A DNA stretch of 64,000 bases from an uncultured Lachnospiraceae bacterium. GTDB taxonomy: Bacteria; Bacillota; Clostridia; Lachnospirales; Lachnospiraceae. The stretch is taken from contig CAJUDM010000027.1 in the NCBI GenBank assembly GCA_910584915.1, forward strand, positions 5,564 through 69,563, read 5' to 3'. A program made the position numbers and the translations under genes. Below the pieces are notes generated by a model. That model did not search any database, had not been told where the DNA came from, and worked only from the letters and a program-made list of their open reading frames with translations. Shown here one piece after another: positions 49,015 through 57,579 of this stretch (position 1 is the first letter of the stretch; the number at the start of each line of letters is the position of its first letter).

Positions 49015-51084
49015 TCAACAGATCTCCGCACCCGCAGGCATCGCCTTCTCCGGCGTCATCAGCGCCAGATTTCCGTCCGCATCCTCCGCGCACAAAAGCA
49101 TCCCCTCCGATGTAAGCCCCGCCATCTTCCTCGGCGCAAGGTTCACAAGCACCATCACCTTCTTTCCGACCATCTCCTCCGGCGAATAGTACTGTTTGAT
49201 GCCCGAAAGGATCTGCCGCACCGAAGAACCGATCTTCACCTGGGAACAGAGCAGTTTTTTGGACTTCGGCACCTCCTTGCAGTCGATGATCTCGCCCACC
49301 TGGAACTGGCACTTCGCAAAATCATCATAGCTGATCTCCGGCTTCGCCTGGATGTCCATACAGCCGGAACCGGACTGATCCTGTCCCTCCTCCTTTTTCC
49401 CGGCATCTGCCGCCGATTTATCCTGAGATTCCTGGGCGGAACCTTCTGCAGAACTTTCCGCTGTCCCTGCCGCCGCCTTTCGCTCTGCGAACATCGCCTC
49501 CACCTTCTCCATCACTTCCTCCGGTTTCAGCCTCGCAAACAAAATCTCCGGTTTTTCCACCACCCGGTTCCCGGAAGGATAGAGCGCTCCGATCTCTTCT
49601 GCACTTCCCTCCTCGAGCTTATCGAAACCTATAAGCGGCGCATTGACCTGTTTTGCTATCTTCTGAGCAGTCTCCGGCATAAACGGCTCAAGCAGGCTGG
49701 CTCCCACCAGGATACCGTTTAACAGATTATAGAGCACCGTACTTAAGCGGTCTTTTTGCCCCTCATCCTTCGCCAGCGCCCAGGGCATGGTTTCATCAAT
49801 ATATTTATTACACCTCTTAAATAAAGCAAAAATCTCACTGATCGCATCTGCCACCCGAAGGCCGTCCATCTTCGCCGCCACCTTCCGGTAAGCCTGCGCC
49901 GCCGTTTCCTTCAGATCGGCATCGATATCCGCCTGATCCCCTGTCACATTCTTATTTGCAGCCACGCCGTCAAAATATTTATTGCTCATGGAAACAGTAC
50001 GGTTCACCAGATTCCCCATGGTGTTTGCCAGATCGGAGTTAAAACGCTCGATCATCAGCTCCCAGGTGATCACGCCGTCGTTCTCAAAGGGCATCTCATG
50101 CAGTACAAAGTACCGCACCGCATCCACACCGAAGAAAGACACCAGATCCTCCGCATAGATCACATTGCCTTTGGATTTGCTCATCTTGCCATCCCCCTGT
50201 AACAGCCAGGGATGCCCGAACACCTGCTTCGGCAGCTCCTCCTCCAGCGCCATCAGGAAAATAGGCCAGTAGATCGTATGGAAGCGGATGATATCCTTTC
50301 CGATCAGATGCAGGTCCGCCGGCCACAGCTTTTTATACTGCTCTGTGGAATTTCCCTCCGCATCATAGCCGATGCCCGTGATATAGTTGGTCAGCGCATC
50401 CAGCCACACATAGACCACATGTTTCTCATCGAAATCGACAGGAATCCCCCATTTAAAGGATGTCCTCGAGACGCACAGATCCTGCAAGCCCGGCAGCAGG
50501 AAATTATTCATCATCTCATTTTTCCGGGACACCGGCTGGATAAATTCCGGATGCTCATTAATATGTTTGATCAGCCTGTCCGCATATTTGCTCATCTTAA
50601 AGAAATATGCCTCCTCCTTCGCCGGCTTTACCTCCCTGCCGCAGTCCGGGCACTTCCCGTCCACAAGCTGGGATTCCGTCCAGAAAGATTCGCAGGGCGT
50701 ACAGTACATCCCTTCATAAGCTCCCTTATAGATATCACCCTTTTCATAGAGGCGCTTAAATATTTTCTGAACCTGTTTTTCATGGTAATCATCCGTGGTC
50801 CTGATAAACTTGTCATAAGAAGTGTCCAAAGAATCGCATATCTCGCGGATCGTCTCCGCAACGCCGTCCACATATGCCTTCGGCGTAACACCCGCCTCTT
50901 CCGCCTTCAGTTCGATCTTCTGGCCATGCTCGTCCGTTCCCGTCTGGAAAAACACATCGTAGCCGTCTTTTCTCTTAAACCTGGCGATACTGTCCGCCAG
51001 CACGATCTCATAACTGTTCCCGATGTGGGGTTTGCCGGATGTGTAAGCGATCGCCGTTGTAATATAATATTTACCCTTGTTCAT
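49015..51084 (-). CDS. metG: Methionyl-tRNA synthetase with C-terminal tRNA-binding domain
   Basis: A 689-residue enzyme charging tRNA-Met. The class I motifs are ITTAIAYTSGKPHIGNSYEI (HIGH variant HIGN) and GDGKMSKSKGNVIYAEDLVS (KMSKS). A zinc-binding insertion holds YCTPCESFWTESQLVDGKCP and DCGREVK. The anticodon-binding domain follows, then an Ala/Glu/Ser/Lys-rich linker at about residues 545-580 and a Trbp111-like dimerisation/tRNA-binding domain (YDDFAKCQFQVGEIIDCKEV, NLAPRKMAGLTSEGMLLCAE). GGGAGGATGACAAA precedes the ATG. The orphan antitoxin gene lies 87 bases upstream on the same strand. Confidence 0.97.
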   Translation of the reverse strand: MNKGKYYITTAIAYTSGKPHIGNSYEIVLADSIARFKRKDGYDVFFQTGTDEHGQKIELKAEEAGVTPKAYVDGVAETIREICDSLDTSYDKFIRTTDDYHEKQVQKIFKRLYEKGDIYKGAYEGMYCTPCESFWTESQLVDGKCPDCGREVKPAKEEAYFFKMSKYADRLIKHINEHPEFIQPVSRKNEMMNNFLLPGLQDLCVSRTSFKWGIPVDFDEKHVVYVWLDALTNYITGIGYDAEGNSTEQYKKLWPADLHLIGKDIIRFHTIYWPIFLMALEEELPKQVFGHPWLLQGDGKMSKSKGNVIYAEDLVSFFGVDAVRYFVLHEMPFENDGVITWELMIERFNSDLANTMGNLVNRTVSMSNKYFDGVAANKNVTGDQADIDADLKETAAQAYRKVAAKMDGLRVADAISEIFALFKRCNKYIDETMPWALAKDEGQKDRLSTVLYNLLNGILVGASLLEPFMPETAQKIAKQVNAPLIGFDKLEEGSAEEIGALYPSGNRVVEKPEILFARLKPEEVMEKVEAMFAERKAAAGTAESSAEGSAQESQDKSAADAGKKEEGQDQSGSGCMDIQAKPEISYDDFAKCQFQVGEIIDCKEVPKSKKLLCSQVKIGSSVRQILSGIKQYYSPEEMVGKKVMVLVNLAPRKMAGLTSEGMLLCAEDADGNLALMTPEKAMPAGAEIC

Positions 51085-51170
51085 TTTGTCATCCTCCCTG
51101 TCCCTTTATCCATGTCTATTTCATCTTTCACATAAATGGCTGTGTGTTCCTGTTCTGGTCAGCTTTCATA

Positions 51171-51392
51171 TCAATACATATCCTCATCATTTTCAGCTGA
51201 TTCCATCGCCGTCATTGTCACCGCATTCGAAATATTCTTACTTATCATAAACGGCATCTGCTGCTCTCTCACGGATTGCCTCAGAAAAATATTAAACGCG
51301 GTGGAAAGGCTCATTCCCAGTTCTGAAAATAAAGCGTCAGCCTGCGTTTTCAACTCTTCATCTACACGAAAAGTAACGTTTACACTCTTCAT
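51171..51392 (-). CDS. RelB/DinJ-type antitoxin, orphan
   Basis: A 73-residue ribbon-helix-helix protein. The start MKSVNVTFRVDEELKTQADA and LFSELGMSLSTAFNIFLRQS are the RelB/DinJ DNA-binding motif, followed by VREQQMPFMI and a short acidic tail (SAENDEDMY). GGAGGCGGCGAGT precedes the ATG at 51392. No toxin (YafQ/RelE) gene follows: the next gene downstream is metG. A strong promoter and palindromic operator lie upstream, typical of autoregulation. It is either a solitary regulator/anti-toxin or a remnant of a pair. Confidence 0.86.
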   Translation of the reverse strand: MKSVNVTFRVDEELKTQADALFSELGMSLSTAFNIFLRQSVREQQMPFMISKNISNAVTMTAMESAENDEDMY

Positions 51393-51414
51393 ACTCGCCG
51401 CCTCCAATTTTTCT

Positions 51415-51451
51415 TATAATGCATTATACATAGTCTTTTTTTTTAAGTCAA
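51415..51451 (-). promoter_or_regulatory. Antitoxin promoter with palindromic operator
   Basis: On the minus strand TTGACT (51446-51451) and TATAAT (51423-51428) are 17 bases apart. TATAATGCATTATA at 51415-51428 is a perfect 14-bp palindrome that covers the -10 box, as expected for an operator bound by the ribbon-helix-helix antitoxin. Confidence 0.82.
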
Positions 51452-51565
51452 CACAAATTGTGCTTTAAACGTGCATATTATGTGCATCCTTCTGTCTTCC
51501 TATACCAATGTCGGTTAAATACGTCTGTTCTTGTCCTTACGGAGTGACTGCAGGAAAAATATTTT

Positions 51566-52015
51566 TTATTCTTCAACCATACTCTCCAGATATCCCCTGT
51601 CCCACAGCAGGATCTTCAGCTTTTTTGCCGCCTCCACGGCAGGAGCCGTAAAATATTGGTTTGTCAGCACCGCCCCTACCATGCAGTCATAATAATCCCG
51701 CCCGGCATAAGCCTCCTGCACCGCCTTTACGCCTACAGAGTCCCCATAGCACTTGCACTGGATCGCATAGGTGACGCCGTCCCGCTCCGCCAGGATATCG
51801 ATGCCGTAATCCCCGCTGCCCTTAGTCACCTCCACCTCTTTAAATCCCCGTTTTTGTAACAGGTCCGCGCAGTAATACTCGAAGTCATGGCCGTCCATCA
51901 TGTCAAAATCCCTGCCATATCTCCGCCTTCTTCTGATAAATGATACGGCGAGCCACAAAAGCAGAAACACTGTCAGTAGTGTAATTGTTAAGATAATGTA
52001 TGTTTTTGCGTCCAT
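51566..52015 (-). CDS. Membrane-anchored Mrr-like restriction endonuclease-fold protein
   Basis: A 149-residue protein with one N-terminal membrane helix (YIILTITLLTVFLLLWLAVS) followed by basic RRRRRYG, then an Mrr-type nuclease domain. The active-site pattern is HDFEYYCADLLQKRGFKEVE, VTKGSGDYGIDILAERDG and VTYAIQCKCYGDSVGVKAVQ, giving D-(x)n-QxK. The later AYAGRDYYDCMVGAVLTNQY and AVEAAKKLKILLWDR also match. The start at 52015 begins the membrane helix, with only a weak ribosome site; the open frame extends further upstream but into sequence overlapping the ThuA-like gene. DNA substrate unknown; it is not next to a methylase. Confidence 0.83.
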   Translation of the reverse strand: MDAKTYIILTITLLTVFLLLWLAVSFIRRRRRYGRDFDMMDGHDFEYYCADLLQKRGFKEVEVTKGSGDYGIDILAERDGVTYAIQCKCYGDSVGVKAVQEAYAGRDYYDCMVGAVLTNQYFTAPAVEAAKKLKILLWDRGYLESMVEE

Positions 52016-52106
52016 AAAGCTGTTATATCTTCTGTTCTTCCTTTCAATTTTATGACTGTCTGCAAACTCATTGTTTACTTTTTCCGCCCAAATGCTCTTG
52101 CGCAGT

Positions 52107-52706
52107 TCACCCTGCCCCGCCGTCCAGTAAGATCCCCAGCGCTTTTCTGAGCATATACTGAAACTCTTTTCTTTCCGTCGTTCTCTCATCATGTCCCGGC
52201 GCGAGAAAGCATACCCTTCCTCTCCCCGCATTCCTGCTCCACCCGGCAGGATATCTCTCCCCATCCATCTCATACCACAGAAAAATGTCATTTCCCTCAT
52301 CGGCCTGCCTGAGCATATACGGCTCCTCCTCCATCGAACAGAGAAGTTCCTCTCCCTCATAATACCGAAGTTCACAATAAGGCGGATGGGTGATAAAATT
52401 TCCACCGTAAAACCTCTCCAGCCGGCTGTTGTCCGGTGTGATCATGCCGTTGTGGAGCACAAGTACCTTTCCCCCTCCCTCAATATATGACGCCAGTTTA
52501 TCACCGAATCCGCCTTCGTCCGTATAATTGTCGATATAACTTAATACCACATCATACTCCCTCAGCCTCTCCTTTTCCATGGATCGGTAATCCACCGACA
52601 CCTCGCACTCCCCGGCTTCCCCGAACACTTTCACTATCCCGCCCGACACCCTGCCGAGCGGATGATATATCGCTTTTTCTTCGTCTCCCAAGATAAGTAT
52701 TCTCAT
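52107..52706 (-). CDS. ThuA-like domain protein
   Basis: A 199-residue protein with a class I glutamine amidotransferase-like (ThuA, trehalose utilisation) fold: RILILGDEEKAIYHPLGRVS, YDVVLSYIDNYTDEGGFGDK, GGGKVLVLHNGMITPDNSRL, the family piece FYGGNFITHPPYCELRYYEG and the C-terminal GRVCFLAPGHDERTTERKEF. ThuA proteins act in sugar catabolism, with poorly defined chemistry. TTGAGGAGGAAATC-like sequence (GAGGAGGAAATC) precedes the ATG. An 18-bp palindrome lies in its promoter region. Confidence 0.85.
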   Translation of the reverse strand: MRILILGDEEKAIYHPLGRVSGGIVKVFGEAGECEVSVDYRSMEKERLREYDVVLSYIDNYTDEGGFGDKLASYIEGGGKVLVLHNGMITPDNSRLERFYGGNFITHPPYCELRYYEGEELLCSMEEEPYMLRQADEGNDIFLWYEMDGERYPAGWSRNAGRGRVCFLAPGHDERTTERKEFQYMLRKALGILLDGGAG

Positions 52707-52747
52707 GATTTCCTCCTCTGTCTCTCATTGCCTGCGAAAAGAAAAAA

Positions 52748-52765
52748 TACAATAATATTATTGTA
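52748..52765. promoter_or_regulatory. Perfect 18-bp palindrome upstream of the ThuA-like gene
   Basis: TACAATAATATTATTGTA is its own reverse complement. On the minus strand TACAAT could serve as -10 box with TTGGAC 19 bases further upstream, so a regulator bound here would cover the promoter. Confidence 0.6.
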
Positions 52766-52810
52766 ACATATATGGCTGAAAAACGTCCAAAAAATTCCTC
52801 CCTCTTCCGG

Positions 52811-52890
52811 CAATTTCATGACAGTTCGGCTATCCGACTGAGCCAAATCGCCAGCTGAATGACATTGCCGGCTGAACTGTTGCGAAATTG
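52811..52890. repeat. Interrupted inverted repeat with 20-bp arms
   Basis: The arm at 52811-52830 (CAATTTCATGACAGTTCGGC) and the reverse complement of 52871-52890 match at 16 of 20 positions, with 40 bases between. It fills the gap between the divergent ThuA-like and DUF885 genes. Function unknown; a structured leader or a small mobile remnant are possible. Confidence 0.5.
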
Positions 52891-52968
52891 TCCATATAAA
52901 CAGCCTTCGGTGCTAATACATGCCCACCCCCGCATATATTGTAAGGACTTACCCTCTCAGGAGTTCTT

Positions 52969-54891
52969 ATGCGCATCCTAACAAAAATCCATAATCTTTT
53001 CAAAGGTAAAACTACAGGCAAAAAACTGCTCCCGATCCTGTTCGCCGGCTTTCTGTTGTTTCTGACAGGTTTTTTATCTGTTTTTCTTCCACGGAGCATC
53101 CCCTCTTTTTTTGCGGATGCTTCCTACAATAAACTTTGCCGGGAGATCTTTCGCAGCGAACTGTCCGGCAATACGCTGACACTTCACTATACCCTTAAAA
53201 ATCCGGCAGACTACGGCATCTATGAGGACGAAGCCCGCCTTCCCATATACTCTGCCGAAAGCCAGGCGCTTTCGAACGCCTCCCTCACCGACTGGCTGGA
53301 ACAGCTCTCTGCCATCGACCGGGAAAAACTCTCCCCGGAAAACCGCTACAGCTATACACTGCTCACCCGCTATCTCACATTGCAGCAGTCCCTCTCGGAT
53401 TTCCCCTGTTACGCAGAGCCGCTCTCCCCTAACAGCGGCATGCAGCAGACGCTTCCTGTCCTCTTTTCCGAGTACCGTTTTCAGAGGCGGAAAGATATCG
53501 ACGATTATCTCTCCCTGCTGTCACAGACAGGCAGTTATTTTCAGGGTCTCCTCTCCTATGAGCGGGAAAAAGCCGAAGCCGGGCTCTTTATGTCAAAAGA
53601 AGCTTCCGAAGCTCTGGTCCGCGGATGCGAAGCTTTTCTCACCGAGGACGCCATAAACAATGGTTCTCATTTTCTTGTGGATTCCTTTGCCGCCCGCCTT
53701 ATGGAATTCCAGAAGGAATACCCGGAACTGCTCAGTGAAGAAGCCTTTGAGGATTATTATCAGGAGAATATAAAGATCTTAAAAGAAGATGTGATGCCTG
53801 CTTATCGGGAACTGGCAGAAGAAATGACACTATTGTCAGAATCCGCCGCAGTAAAAAGCGATTCCTCAACCGGTTCCGCAAATACTGCCGAGATCTCCGA
53901 GAAGCAACGCTACTATGCGCTGCTGATACAAAAATCCACCGGTTCTGACCGTCCTGTGGAAGAAATTCAGGAAATGCTGTATGCACAGTTTGATTCTCTG
54001 CGCAGAGAACTTCTGCAGATGAAAAAACAGCAGGCCGCACAATCTGCTGACGATTCCTATGATCCGCAAAATACCTCCGCGCCCGACAGGCATACCCATC
54101 CGCTCTCCGTAGAAGATATCCTTGTCTTCCTGCAGCAGGATATGCAGAAGGATTTCCCGCCTCTGCTCTCCGGCTCGGATCCCTCGTCCGGCGGCGTACT
54201 GAAAAAACAACTCCCTGCTATCTCCTGTGACATTAAATATATCTCCAAAAGCCTGTCCGCATCCAGCGCGCCGGCATTTTACCTGACGCCTCAGATGGAT
54301 GCCTTCCATAAGAATGTGATCTATATCAACCCTGATTCTTCCCTGGAAGGGACTGCTCTCTTCACCACCCTTGCCCATGAAGCCTTCCCCGGGCATCTCT
54401 ATCAGACAGTTTATGCAAGGGAGAGCAGCATTGCCGACAGAAAAAATCCGCTGCGCGGCATTCTCGACTATCCGGGATACGCGGAAGGCTGGGCTCTCTA
54501 CGCGGAACTTAACGCATACGACTATGCTGCAGACTATTATGCTGTGGATACCGGAATCCTGAAAACCTCTCGCTCTCTGGAACTCTGCCTCTGTGCACTT
54601 TTGGACCTTCATATCCATTATTACGGCTTTACTCTTCCACAGGCACAAACGCTTCTCGCAATGTTCGGCATTCCCGAAGAAGCGGCAAAAGAGCTCTATA
54701 CCTACATTGAACAGGAGCCCTCGAATTACCTGAAATATTACCTCAGTTATCTTGAGATCCTGTCTTTAAAGGAGGAAGCCGCCAGACTCTGGGGAGAAGA
54801 CTATTCCGATTACCGTTTCCATCAGTTTTATCTGGATGCAGGTCCCTCGGATTTTCTATCTTTACAAGAGAGACTGCAGGATATCAGGTAG
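52969..54891 (+). CDS. DUF885 family metallopeptidase-like protein, membrane-anchored
   Basis: A 640-residue protein. An N-terminal basic segment and one hydrophobic helix (about residues 23-42, LPILFAGFLLFLTGFLSVFL) export it. The mainly helical body ends in the zinc-peptidase motif TLAHEAFPGHLYQTVYARES (HExxH variant HEAFPGH), followed by GYAEGWALYAELNAYDYAAD with the third-ligand Glu, as in the DUF885 family. A Ser/Asp-rich linker lies at about residues 355-375 (QSADDSYDPQNTSAPDR). It is probably an extracellular carboxypeptidase or dipeptidase. CAGGAGTTCTT precedes the ATG. Confidence 0.88.
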   Translation: MRILTKIHNLFKGKTTGKKLLPILFAGFLLFLTGFLSVFLPRSIPSFFADASYNKLCREIFRSELSGNTLTLHYTLKNPADYGIYEDEARLPIYSAESQALSNASLTDWLEQLSAIDREKLSPENRYSYTLLTRYLTLQQSLSDFPCYAEPLSPNSGMQQTLPVLFSEYRFQRRKDIDDYLSLLSQTGSYFQGLLSYEREKAEAGLFMSKEASEALVRGCEAFLTEDAINNGSHFLVDSFAARLMEFQKEYPELLSEEAFEDYYQENIKILKEDVMPAYRELAEEMTLLSESAAVKSDSSTGSANTAEISEKQRYYALLIQKSTGSDRPVEEIQEMLYAQFDSLRRELLQMKKQQAAQSADDSYDPQNTSAPDRHTHPLSVEDILVFLQQDMQKDFPPLLSGSDPSSGGVLKKQLPAISCDIKYISKSLSASSAPAFYLTPQMDAFHKNVIYINPDSSLEGTALFTTLAHEAFPGHLYQTVYARESSIADRKNPLRGILDYPGYAEGWALYAELNAYDYAADYYAVDTGILKTSRSLELCLCALLDLHIHYYGFTLPQAQTLLAMFGIPEEAAKELYTYIEQEPSNYLKYYLSYLEILSLKEEAARLWGEDYSDYRFHQFYLDAGPSDFLSLQERLQDIR

Positions 54892-55038
54892 TTCATCTGA
54901 ATCATTGTCAGTCTGCCGCAGCCCTGGTATCTCCACACTAATTTCCATCTGCCCGCTCCGGCGGGCAGTCAAATCAGGACAATTTCGCCTGCACCGGCTT
55001 ACCTCCGGGCTCAGATTACTGCACACATTCCTCTGCCG

Positions 55039-55557
55039 TTACAGATACAGCACCATCAGCATACTCACCGCGATTCCCGCCCCCGTCGCCAGCAACGCCC
55101 CGGGCAGCGTCCACCTTGTCTTTTTCACTTTCGCCGCCATATAGTAAACACTCATCGTATAGAAACAGGTTTCCGTGCAGCTCATCATGATCGAAGTCAG
55201 GAGCCCTGTGCGGGAGTCCGGTCCGTACTGCTCAAAAATATCTAACACCAGCCCTGTCGCCGCGGACGAGGAAAACATTTTGATAAACACAAGCGGTACA
55301 AACTCAGCACCGATCCCCATTTTTTCCGTCAGCCCTCCAAAGACGCTCCCCAGCATCGAGAGAAACCCGGAAGCCCTGAGCACCCCCACCGCGATCATCA
55401 GCCCCACCAATGTCGGGAGTACCGTCACAACAGTCTTCAATCCGTCCATCGCACCCTTCACAAAGGCATCATACACATCCGTCTTATTCAGCACTCCGTT
55501 TAATACAATATAAAATATCAATGCCGGAATAATGATCACCGAAAGCCGCATCAACAT
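55039..55557 (-). CDS. spmB: Spore maturation protein B
   Basis: A 172-residue membrane protein of the nucleoside-recognition/Gate family. Parts are IIPALIFYIVLNGVLNKTDV, YDAFVKGAMDGLKTVVTVLP, FVPLVFIKMFSSSAATGLVL and MMSCTETCFYTMSVYYMAA. With SpmA it affects spore core dehydration in Bacillus and Clostridium. It starts within the last 7 bases of spmA, so translation is coupled. Presence of the pair suggests the organism, or a recent ancestor, makes spores. Confidence 0.94.
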   Translation of the reverse strand: MLMRLSVIIIPALIFYIVLNGVLNKTDVYDAFVKGAMDGLKTVVTVLPTLVGLMIAVGVLRASGFLSMLGSVFGGLTEKMGIGAEFVPLVFIKMFSSSAATGLVLDIFEQYGPDSRTGLLTSIMMSCTETCFYTMSVYYMAAKVKKTRWTLPGALLATGAGIAVSMLMVLYL

Positions 55558-56180
55558 CCGCTCTTCCTCCCGTACTTAAGCTTGATATAGATGACGCCCG
55601 CCAGTGTGGAGCAACAGGTGGCTAATATGGCCGGCAGAATGATCCCGGAAGGATTCAGAGAGCCGTATTTACTCCGGTAAACGATCATATTGACCGGAAT
55701 GAGCTGCAGAGATGAGATATTCAGGATCAAAAACCCGCACATGGCATCGCTGGCAGCTCTCCCTCCCCTTTTCTTTCCATCCGCTTTACCATATCCCGGC
55801 GTCCCTCTCTCCTCCTCCAGTTTTGCCAGTTCCTCCATCGCTTTCAGCCCTGCAGGCGTACATGCCCAGCCAAGCCCCAGAATATTGGCGACCAGATTTG
55901 TTGCGATAAATCCCCTCGCCGGATGATCCTGCGGCACATCCGGAAACAGAAAACTGATAAAGGGCTGCAGCTTTCTTGTAAATCGCTCTATCAGTCCCGC
56001 CTGTCCCGCGATCTCCATCAGCCCTACCCAGAGCGCCATTGCCCCCGCCATTGTAATGCACAGCGTCACCGCCGACTCCGCATACTCCAGACAGGCATTG
56101 GAGACTGCCTCCATATTCCCGGTAAACAGCGCATACAGAATCCCGATCAGGAGCATACCAGCCCAAATATAATTTAGCAT
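55551..56180 (-). CDS. spmA: Spore maturation protein A
   Basis: A 209-residue multi-spanning protein. It starts MLNYIWAGMLLIGILYALFT after GAAGGGGAAGACT; an ATG 15 bases upstream is less likely. Family parts are TLCITMAGAMALWVGLMEIA, GFIATNLVANILGLGWACTP and LLTIIPVNMI-like LQLIPVNMIVYRSKYGSLNP. It forms an operon with spmB. The charged segment EEERGTPGYGKADGKKRGGR is a cytoplasmic loop. Confidence 0.94.
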   Translation of the reverse strand: MLNYIWAGMLLIGILYALFTGNMEAVSNACLEYAESAVTLCITMAGAMALWVGLMEIAGQAGLIERFTRKLQPFISFLFPDVPQDHPARGFIATNLVANILGLGWACTPAGLKAMEELAKLEEERGTPGYGKADGKKRGGRAASDAMCGFLILNISSLQLIPVNMIVYRSKYGSLNPSGIILPAILATCCSTLAGVIYIKLKYGRKSGC

Positions 56181-56275
56181 AGTCTTCCCCTTCAAAGTCT
56201 TGTCTCTATATCTTTATGCGCCTGTCCGGAAAAACTTGACCATCCGGCTGATTTTATTTTGTAAGCCAAAAATAA

Positions 56276-56313
56276 AAGAACCCCCGAAACCGCTTATTGT
56301 TTCAGAAGTTCTT
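56276..56313 (-). terminator. Rho-independent terminator of acpP
   Basis: On the minus strand AAGAACTTCTGAAAC pairs with GTTTCGGGGGTTCTT (15 bp with several G-U pairs), followed by TTTTATTTTT. It lies 25 bases after the acpP stop and also precedes spmA. Confidence 0.88.
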
Positions 56314-56337
56314 CCAAATCCCTTTATTTCATGCTGC

Positions 56338-56574
56338 TCAGGCATCAATCCCCTGATCCTTGATAAACCGGATCACATCCCCCACAGTCTTGATGTTCTC
56401 CAGATCATCCGACGGAAATTCCACACCGTACTCTTCCTCACACTGCATAACCAGTTCAAACAGATCCAGGGAGTCAGCGTTCAGGTCATCCTTGAAGGAA
56501 GTCTCCTCCGTAATCTGGCTTGCATCCACTGTCCCCAGCTGTGTTTCTATGATTGCCGCAATTTTTTCTAACAT
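56338..56574 (-). CDS. acpP: Acyl carrier protein
   Basis: A 78-residue, strongly acidic protein carrying the growing acyl chain in fatty acid synthesis. The phosphopantetheine attachment motif is DDLNADSLDLFELVMQCEEE with Ser35. It starts MLEKIAAIIETQLG after AAAGGAGACAAAAAG. It has its own promoter and terminator and is not next to fab genes here. Confidence 0.94.
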   Translation of the reverse strand: MLEKIAAIIETQLGTVDASQITEETSFKDDLNADSLDLFELVMQCEEEYGVEFPSDDLENIKTVGDVIRFIKDQGIDA

Positions 56575-56676
56575 CTTTTTGTCTCCTTTTTTTAAATTCA
56601 GCCTTATCACATTTTGATATTCTGCTTCCGGTTTTGTTTATTAAAGCAGACGGCTTTCTTATTCTACACAGACTAT

Positions 56677-56705
56677 AGTTTAGTTAGACTTTTCCTATTT
56701 GTCAA
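56677..56705 (-). promoter_or_regulatory. Promoter of acpP
   Basis: On the minus strand TTGACA and TAAACT are 17 bases apart; the -35 box lies in the last codons of rsmI. It is about 100 bases before the acpP start. Confidence 0.6.
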
Positions 56706-57537
56706 GCAAATACTGATAAATTTCTCGTTTACCGACACCTCTGTCCTTCGCGACCGCTTTCATCGCCTCTTTTCGCTCCATACCGGCATCTTCATACTGT
56801 TTCATATGCTCTTCGATGCTGAGTTCCAAAAAGTTCTCCCTCTTCTCCTGTCTTCTCTTTAAGAGGCTTTTTCCCTCTATGACAAGAACATATTCACCGC
56901 GGGGCTCCTCCCCCTCATAAAAGGCGAGCGCTCCTTCCAATGTCATCGGCATCACGGTCTCAAACTTTTTGGTCAGCTCCCTGCAGATCGTGATATTCCT
57001 GTCTCCAAGCGCCTCATACAACTCCTTCAGCGTCCTCACCAGATGATGCGGCGCCTCATACAGGACCATCGTTCTTGTCTCCTCCTTCAATAACTCCAAT
57101 ATTTCCGCCTTTTCCTTTTTCTCAGACGGTAAAAAGCCCTCAAAACAAAAACGCCGTGTGGAGAGCCCGGACAAAGTCAGCGCCGTGATACAGGCTGCCG
57201 GTCCCGGCAGGGAAGTCACTGTGATCCCCTCCTTCTGGCACAGTTTAACAAGCACCTCCCCCGGATCGGAGATTGCCGGTGTTCCGGCGTCCGTGATCAG
57301 CGCAACGTTCAGCCCCTCCCTCATCTTCTGCACCAGTATCTGTGCCTTCTCCACTTTATTATATTCGTGGTAGCTTGTCATAGATGTCTTGATTCCGAAA
57401 TGATTTAACAGTTTAATACTGTTTCTCGTGTCCTCCGCCGCGATCAGATCAACTGACGCCAACGTTTCTATCACACGCGGCGTCATATCCTTCAGATTTC
57501 CTATTGGGGTAGCACACAGATATAATTTCCCGAGCAT
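56695..57537 (-). CDS. rsmI: 16S rRNA (cytidine(1402)-2'-O)-methyltransferase
   Basis: A 280-residue tetrapyrrole-methylase-fold enzyme. Family parts are LYLCATPIGNLKDMTPRVIE, IAAEDTRNSIKLLNHFGIKT, ALITDAGTPAISDPGEVLVK, SLPGPAACITALTLSGLSTR and MVLYEAPHHLVRTLKELYEA. The C-terminal helix bundle (GMERKEAMKAVAKDRGVGKR) is also typical. In the order holB-ricT-trmN6-rsmI it matches the Bacillus yaaT-yabC block. Confidence 0.96.
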   Translation of the reverse strand: MLGKLYLCATPIGNLKDMTPRVIETLASVDLIAAEDTRNSIKLLNHFGIKTSMTSYHEYNKVEKAQILVQKMREGLNVALITDAGTPAISDPGEVLVKLCQKEGITVTSLPGPAACITALTLSGLSTRRFCFEGFLPSEKKEKAEILELLKEETRTMVLYEAPHHLVRTLKELYEALGDRNITICRELTKKFETVMPMTLEGALAFYEGEEPRGEYVLVIEGKSLLKRRQEKRENFLELSIEEHMKQYEDAGMERKEAMKAVAKDRGVGKREIYQYLLDK

Positions 57538-57579
57538 ATACTGTATCCTTCCTGTTATATCAATCCCTCAACCGGAGTA

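Noticed and set aside
51452..51480. Additional near-palindromes (CACAAATTGTG, GTGCATATTATGTGCAT) upstream of the antitoxin promoter
   Set aside because: Imperfect and in AT-rich DNA; the perfect palindrome over the -10 box is the better operator candidate.
51566..52405. Reading the Mrr-like protein as a 279-residue protein from a start at 52405
   Set aside because: The upstream 130 codons are rich in Arg/Trp/Met, overlap the ThuA-like gene in another frame and look like a shadow; the protein sensibly starts with its membrane helix at 52015.
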